A DNA stretch of 11,500 nucleotides, taken from contig JAUUYW010000072.1 of NCBI GenBank assembly GCA_030590265.1, positions 1-11,500 on the forward strand, read 5' to 3'. Positions 7,494 to 11,500 of the stretch are shown in pieces. Source of the stretch: Candidatus Krumholzibacteriia bacterium (GTDB taxonomy: Bacteria > Krumholzibacteriota > Krumholzibacteriia > LZORAL124-64-63). Both the position numbers and the translations under genes were made by a program. Under the pieces are notes generated by a model. It was given only the letters and a program-made list of their open reading frames with translations. It was not told the DNA's origin and made no database searches. Every line of letters starts with the position of its first letter. The first letter of the stretch is position 1.

Positions 7494-7520
7494 TGGGGAC
7501 CGGTAAAGGCCCGGTCCCCA
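7494..7520. repeat. Perfect 10-bp GC-rich inverted repeat upstream of the second fucosidase
   Basis: TGGGGACCGG (7494-7503) is the exact reverse complement of CCGGTCCCCA (7511-7520), with a 7-base loop. It lies between two minus-strand genes, ending 28 bases before the ATG at 7465. Neither side has a U-run, so it is not a standard intrinsic terminator. It could be an operator for a dimeric regulator, a leader hairpin affecting fucosidase translation, or an mRNA-end stabiliser for the hydrolase gene. No convincing promoter was found in the rest of this gap (7521-7574). Confidence 0.7.
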
Positions 7521-7574
7521 TCCCAATTTGATATGATTCCTTATCCAAGATCTAAAATCAAGAAACAATAAAGG

Positions 7575-9011
7575 CTAAGGGCGACCTCCTTGGGTGTGGT
7601 CAACAATCCAGTCCAGGACGGGTTGCCAGAAGACCTCTTCGGCATTCACTGCCGTGTAGATGTCAACATGCCCGATGTCCAGAAGAACTTCGGATTGAAG
7701 CTGGATGTTGAGCAGCTCAATGTCCTCGCTGCCAAGAAGGGAGGCCGTGTAATCCATCATGTGGCCCCAACCACCACCAGCTCCCACAAAGAAGACCGGC
7801 ACATTGATCTCGTGGAGATAATCGTCGAAAGGCACATCTTCCTCATCGCAATGAGTGGCGGCGATGTCGTACTCCATGAAGTTGGATCCATAGTTATTGA
7901 AGGTTTGGAGCCACTCCAGGTACTCCTGAACAGGTGTGTAGTTAAGATCAATTGGAACTCCCTCGTCATCGAAGATTCCGGCGAAGAAATGTGTGTCACC
8001 AGGGAAGCCGAACATGACGCTGGTTAAGGCCCCAGCCATGATAGCGAATTGTAAGTTGGATATTTCATCAGGCCCATAAAACGGCGATATGCCATCCGGG
8101 TCTTCGTCAGCGAGGGCCCCCATCATCTGGAAAAACAGGCCACTTTCCTGATGATACTCCCCGGCTTGCAGGGCTTCTTCCATCTCGTAAGCGTAGATGC
8201 ACTCGCTCACCAGGTAGGCGTGATCCTGGGTTTTATAGAAAAAGTCGATGGGAATGAAACCGCCGATTTGCCGTCGCCCTGGAGGCAACTGCGTCTCGAT
8301 ATTCAGGGCGGCAAAGCCCGTCATGAAGCCAGTGCTGAAGCCCATGAGGTTCATTTTGCCATTCCCGTTGCCCGTGAACCGGCGCACGAAACGGGCAACT
8401 GACATTCCAGTGAGAATGTTCTCGGCATCAAACTGCATCCCCCAGCCATCCATGAATGAGAAATCAGTAATTTCCACTGGCAAGAGTGTATATGCCTGGT
8501 CGATTCCCCAAACGTCAACATTGTTTTCTGCCAGATAGACGCCAATGGAATGATCATCAGGCGCAGAAGGGATGACTGTGCCGGAGAGGTACATTGCCTC
8601 GAAGTGGCCAGGGGTTCCGTGCACACAGAAGAGTGATTTTTTTGTGTGGGCGGGTCTGTGTGGCCGCTTCTCCTTAACGACACGATGCAGCCGAATCATG
8701 TCATACTCACCCGGACCGATAGGGATATCCCACCAATAATGGGCGATGTCTCCCACCAGCATCTCGCGCTCGTAGTCGCGCAGATGTGGGGGACCGCTCT
8801 TGTCGGCTGGCAGATCCTGGCCCTGCTCGAGTTCCCAACCGCTGGCCTGAATGATCTCGCTGGCGATGAGTTGGGGGTTAGTGCCGAGGTGTGGAAGATT
8901 GATGTCAGCACTCATGGGCGCGTTGACAGCTTCTTCACGACTGCAGCTGGTGAGGATTGCGACGGTTAGACAAAGTAGTAGGAATAGTGAAAATCTGGAC
9001 ATTCGAGACAT
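7575..9011 (-). CDS. Alpha/beta-hydrolase-fold lipoprotein (lipase/esterase-like)
   Basis: A 478-residue protein with a clear lipoprotein signal: hydrophobic residues 7-20, then lipobox L20-T21-S22-C23. It is therefore probably anchored in a membrane facing outside the cytoplasm. The hydrolase fold is shown by FCVHGTPG (128-135, oxyanion HG loop), NVDVWGIDQAY (164-174), the nucleophile elbow GFSTG (224-228, S226), VPVFFVGAGGGWG (404-416) and LLDIGHVDIYTAV (443-455), where H448 is the likely catalytic His. The segment between about 260 and 390 is long, acidic and aromatic, and probably forms a cap over the active site. The acid residue is not obvious: the strand before GAGGGWG lacks the usual nearby Asp, and D420 is a candidate. 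The start is well supported by AGGGAGG six bases upstream (9018-9024). I cannot assign a substrate. It is transcribed toward the second fucosidase and may share transcripts with it. Confidence 0.85.
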   Translation of the reverse strand: MSRMSRFSLFLLLCLTVAILTSCSREEAVNAPMSADINLPHLGTNPQLIASEIIQASGWELEQGQDLPADKSGPPHLRDYEREMLVGDIAHYWWDIPIGPGEYDMIRLHRVVKEKRPHRPAHTKKSLFCVHGTPGHFEAMYLSGTVIPSAPDDHSIGVYLAENNVDVWGIDQAYTLLPVEITDFSFMDGWGMQFDAENILTGMSVARFVRRFTGNGNGKMNLMGFSTGFMTGFAALNIETQLPPGRRQIGGFIPIDFFYKTQDHAYLVSECIYAYEMEEALQAGEYHQESGLFFQMMGALADEDPDGISPFYGPDEISNLQFAIMAGALTSVMFGFPGDTHFFAGIFDDEGVPIDLNYTPVQEYLEWLQTFNNYGSNFMEYDIAATHCDEEDVPFDDYLHEINVPVFFVGAGGGWGHMMDYTASLLGSEDIELLNIQLQSEVLLDIGHVDIYTAVNAEEVFWQPVLDWIVDHTQGGRP

Positions 9012-9032
9012 GACTGGCCTCCCTCTTTGTTA

Positions 9033-9064
9033 CCGGTTGATGATCATCGAGCGACAATCACCGG
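9033..9064 (-). repeat. Inverted repeat in the leader of the alpha/beta-hydrolase gene
   Basis: CCGGTTGAT (9033-9041) pairs with ATCACCGG (9057-9064) apart from one bulged base. A perfect 10-bp palindrome, GATGATCATC (9039-9048), overlaps the first arm. It lies just upstream of the ribosome-binding site at 9018-9024, so a hairpin here could affect translation, or the palindrome could be an operator. Function is not established. Confidence 0.4.
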
Positions 9065-9149
9065 GCGATAAAAGGTAGCAAAGAAAGGTTACCATTCATG
9101 CACAGGATAAAATCGTATGGCCCTCCACCTCACGACCTCTCTGAGCTGG

Positions 9150-9179
9150 AACCTACCACACGTGTTAGAATTTTGTCAA
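9150..9179 (-). promoter_or_regulatory. Candidate sigma70-type promoter for the alpha/beta-hydrolase gene
   Basis: On the minus strand a perfect TTGACA (9179-9174) is followed 18 bases later by TAGGTT (9155-9150), which keeps the key T-A...T positions of a -10 box. Transcription from about 9143 would give a leader of about 130 bases containing the inverted repeat at 9033-9064. Confidence 0.5.
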
Positions 9180-9234
9180 CCCTCTCTCAAAGACTGGCTC
9201 AAAACAACAATCGGCCCGGCCCGAGAGTGCCAAT

Positions 9235-9264
9235 TTGACAATAAGCTACCAATTCTGGTAAGAT
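9235..9264 (+). promoter_or_regulatory. Sigma70-type promoter for the LVIVD-repeat gene
   Basis: A perfect TTGACA (9235-9240) is followed, after 18 bases, by TAAGAT (9259-9264). Transcription from about 9271 would give a leader of about 43 bases to the GTG at 9314, with the ribosome-binding site between. This is the best promoter in the window. Confidence 0.65.
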
Positions 9265-9300
9265 AGGCCCCGCTTTGAATGCGCAACGTATTTGGAAGCA

Positions 9301-9308
9301 AGGGAGGT
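9301..9308 (+). promoter_or_regulatory. Ribosome-binding site that fixes a GTG start
   Basis: AGGGAGGT sits five bases before the GTG at 9314. No ATG in this frame comes before the signal peptide's hydrophobic core, so this site is the main reason to begin the LVIVD protein at GTG 9314. Confidence 0.7.
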
Positions 9309-9313
9309 CCACC

Positions 9314-11500
9314 GTGAATATCCAGAGAAATTCGACCCCAATTGCCCAGCCAGCCCAACCTCGACATTCCATCCGGACAAAAACCGCACTTCCATTTCCC
9401 AAGTTGATCACCGCCTTGCTTGTCTTGCTGGTATTTCTTTTCCAAACGATTCAGCCCAACACAGCCCACGCCGAATGCGTCAACTATTCGGACTATTTCC
9501 ACTGGAGCGCCACAGTAGAAATTGAGGGAGATTGGGATCGATATATCGAGGATGTCATCCTCGCAGGAGACTATGCGTACCTTGCATGTGGCGACTCGGG
9601 TCTTCAGGTTGTCGACATTTCCGATCCGGACAACCCGGATCTGATCTTTACTGTAGCGACCCCTGGTCTGGCACAAGGTCTGGTGCTCGATGCACCCAAC
9701 CTGTATGTGGCCGACGGTGATGGCCTGACGATTTTCGATGTCTCCAATCCCGCTGCCCCTGTGCAAGTCGGTCGCGCCATCATGCCCGGAAACGCTGCTG
9801 CGGTGACCCTTACTCCTGGAGGAGCTGCCGTTGTTGTGGTGGGCAGTGATCCCTTGTTCAGGCTGGTGAATGTGGCTAATCCAGCCAACCCTATCATGAT
9901 GTCAAACCCGGTTGAGTTTCCCGGTGATGGCCGCCAGGTTGTGATTGACGGGACCATTGCTTACGTAACCGAAAGCACCAATGGTTTGCAGGTCATCAAT
10001 TACAGCAACTACTCATCCCCCTACATAATGAGCTCCCTCGACCTTTCTGGTAAAGGTTATGGCATCTTCCTTCGTGAAGGATATGCCTGGATTTCGGGCG
10101 AGTCGCGTTTGGCGGTGGTGGACATTTCGAATCCCAGCGTCCCTACACTCTTTAATACGGTTTGGTTGACGGGGATTGGTGTGGATATCTGTTTTGTCAG
10201 AGGTCTGAATCCGAATGGATATTATGCTATTGTGGCCGTGGACGATGGGCGGGTGAGGGTTCTTGATGTGGAGCATGAAGATGATGTCAGTGTAGTTTGC
10301 TCCCTCTATGCTCCATCTGGGCTCAAATGCATTACCAGCGAAACGGGCCTTTTGGACTGGAACTATATTTTCGTTGGTGGTCAGGACAGGAGCCTGTCCA
10401 TTTTTGACAAGGGCAATCTCAGTTTTCCGCATTCGGTCGGCTGGCTACCGTACACTGCCATCTTTCGAGATGTTGTCATTCGGGGGGACTATGCCTATTG
10501 CGGTACTGACCTAGGCATATATCTGGCCGATGTTTCGGATGCAACTTCCCCCCAAATGGTGGGCCATCTTAACCCATCCATCTCAACGTATGATCTTCAT
10601 TTGACCGGTTCCCGTCTCTTCAGTGCTGATTCTGGACAGGATCTCAAGATTTTTGATGTCAGCTCTCCAGGAAATCCTGAATTTTTAGGTAGGGTAACGG
10701 ACCCAAACGGTATGGCTCATGCTGTGACAGTTTCCGGTTCCTATGCGTATGTCATCGACCGCATGGCAAGGCCGGGTTTGCATGTGTACGATGTTTCCGA
10801 TCCCAACCACATTCAGACTCTTGGAGTCGTGCTTGACGATCAGAACCCTTGGTTCGATGAAGCCTTGGTCCGCTCCTACCTTTATGCCACAGGCAGCGGT
10901 ATTCGTGTCATTGATGTCTCCAATCCAGATAGTCCTTTTGTTGCGGCGCATTTTGGCCCGGGGTGGCTTTCCAGGGGCATCAAAGTGTCTGGAGATTACG
11001 CTTTTATTGGCTATGCCGATGCCTATGGACTCGGGGGATTCTTCAAAATTTTTGATATCACAAACCCCGTTTCTCCTGTTGAAGTATCTTCTGTTCGCAC
11101 GCCAAAGCCCAGCATGGATATTGAGGTGGTAGGGGACTATGCCTTCGTTTCCACCATTTCCGATATTCACTTGTTCGACATTTCGAACCCGGCTGATCCG
11201 CGACCTGTCGGTTCCTTTTCAGCGGGCACGTCCATTTACAGGAAGCTATGCCTGACCAGTGAGTACCTCTTCGTAGCCAATGGAGGGACTGGTTTGGTAA
11301 TCCTGCCGACCCAATGTGGGATAGGGGCCACCTCGGGTGTGGAAGAATTGCCGTCGGTGACGGGCATTTCACTGAAGGCCTTTCCCAATCCATTCAATCC
11401 CCGGACAACATTTGCCTACGAGTTGCCAACTGCCGCGCCAGTGGATCTGGCTATTTATGACCTGACAGGAAAATTGGTCAGAAAACTTGTGACCGCAGAA
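9314..11500 (+). CDS. Secreted LVIVD-repeat beta-propeller protein with a C-terminal sorting/FlgD-Ig domain (3' end missing)
   Basis: The first 729 residues are visible and the frame is still open at the window edge. An unusually long signal peptide has about 30 polar residues before the hydrophobic core (31-46) and ends in AHA-E (cleavage after A53). About fourteen LVIVD-type repeats of roughly 42 residues fill about 80-670. Each reads GDYAY...GLxVxDISNPxxP: for example GLQVVDISDPDNP around D101 and DIHLFDISNPADP around D622. Such repeats are predicted to form beta-propeller blades; fourteen would fit two seven-bladed propellers. From K688 the sequence KAFPNPFNP, then VDLAIYDLTGKLVRKLV, is typical of FlgD-Ig/type A C-terminal domains that direct export and surface attachment by type IX secretion in FCB bacteria. 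No enzyme motif is visible; a binding or structural surface role is inferred. GTG start, own promoter at 9235-9264. Confidence 0.88.
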   Translation, partial: MNIQRNSTPIAQPAQPRHSIRTKTALPFPKLITALLVLLVFLFQTIQPNTAHAECVNYSDYFHWSATVEIEGDWDRYIEDVILAGDYAYLACGDSGLQVVDISDPDNPDLIFTVATPGLAQGLVLDAPNLYVADGDGLTIFDVSNPAAPVQVGRAIMPGNAAAVTLTPGGAAVVVVGSDPLFRLVNVANPANPIMMSNPVEFPGDGRQVVIDGTIAYVTESTNGLQVINYSNYSSPYIMSSLDLSGKGYGIFLREGYAWISGESRLAVVDISNPSVPTLFNTVWLTGIGVDICFVRGLNPNGYYAIVAVDDGRVRVLDVEHEDDVSVVCSLYAPSGLKCITSETGLLDWNYIFVGGQDRSLSIFDKGNLSFPHSVGWLPYTAIFRDVVIRGDYAYCGTDLGIYLADVSDATSPQMVGHLNPSISTYDLHLTGSRLFSADSGQDLKIFDVSSPGNPEFLGRVTDPNGMAHAVTVSGSYAYVIDRMARPGLHVYDVSDPNHIQTLGVVLDDQNPWFDEALVRSYLYATGSGIRVIDVSNPDSPFVAAHFGPGWLSRGIKVSGDYAFIGYADAYGLGGFFKIFDITNPVSPVEVSSVRTPKPSMDIEVVGDYAFVSTISDIHLFDISNPADPRPVGSFSAGTSIYRKLCLTSEYLFVANGGTGLVILPTQCGIGATSGVEELPSVTGISLKAFPNPFNPRTTFAYELPTAAPVDLAIYDLTGKLVRKLVTAE

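Larger units (their letters stand above)
9012..9313. other. Divergent intergenic regulatory region
   Basis: These 302 bases separate two outward-facing genes and contain no convincing gene. They hold two promoter candidates described separately. They also hold an 8-bp palindrome ACACGTGT (9158-9165) inside the spacer of the minus-strand promoter, and a leader inverted repeat near the hydrolase start. Minus-strand reading frames that enter this region from 9766 are antisense to the LVIVD protein and show no family features. Confidence 0.6.

Noticed and set aside
7494..7520. Calling the hairpin an intrinsic terminator
   Set aside because: Neither side of the stem is followed by a T-rich run on the coding strand.
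9176..9766. Minus-strand reading frame across the start of the LVIVD gene
   Set aside because: It runs through the promoter and ribosome-binding site of the LVIVD gene and has no recognisable motif or start signal.
9551..11323. Regular short repeats that might suggest a DNA repeat array or CRISPR
   Set aside because: The periodicity is at protein level (LVIVD blades). The DNA copies are too diverged for an array and there are no spacer-like units.

Overview
The window looks like a piece of a bacterial chromosome devoted to secreted and lipid-anchored proteins. It is moderately GC-rich by eye. Every intact gene starts with a signal peptide or lipoprotein signal. The last gene is an LVIVD-repeat protein ending in a 'FPNPFNP...YDLTGKLV' tail, the FlgD-Ig/type A sorting-domain style common in the FCB superphylum (Bacteroidota relatives and candidate phyla such as Krumholzibacteria, Eisenbacteria or Latescibacteria). 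That placement is inference; there is no marker gene here.

Layout: (1) 2-311 (+), the apparent 3' end of an unrecognised gene, readable only across two frameshifts. (2) 351-1694 (+), an erythromycin-esterase-family lipoprotein. (3) 1837-3324 and 3332-6073 (+), a tight two-gene operon encoding a secreted GH29 alpha-L-fucosidase and a large PNGase F-like N-glycanase whose first domain is split by a LamG lectin-like module. (4) 7465-6110 (-), a second, divergent GH29 alpha-L-fucosidase, convergent with the operon. (5) 9011-7575 (-), an alpha/beta-hydrolase lipoprotein. (6) a 302-bp divergent promoter region with two good sigma70-type promoters. (7) 9314 to the window end (+), an LVIVD-repeat beta-propeller protein cut off by the window edge.

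The most interesting part is the fucosidase / N-glycanase / fucosidase block at 1837-7465. Two different GH29 enzymes flank a PNGase F-type amidase, which suggests extracytoplasmic deglycosylation of fucosylated N-glycoproteins: fucose trimming plus release of the glycan from asparagine. The PNGase-like protein keeps the positions matching PNGase F Asp60 and Glu206. It has no obvious match to Glu118, and it carries a roughly 350-residue insertion between strands that are nearly adjacent in the classical enzyme. No transporter, SusC/SusD pair or regulator is visible, so uptake and control of the pathway must lie elsewhere.

No tRNA, rRNA, CRISPR array, insertion sequence or attachment site was found.
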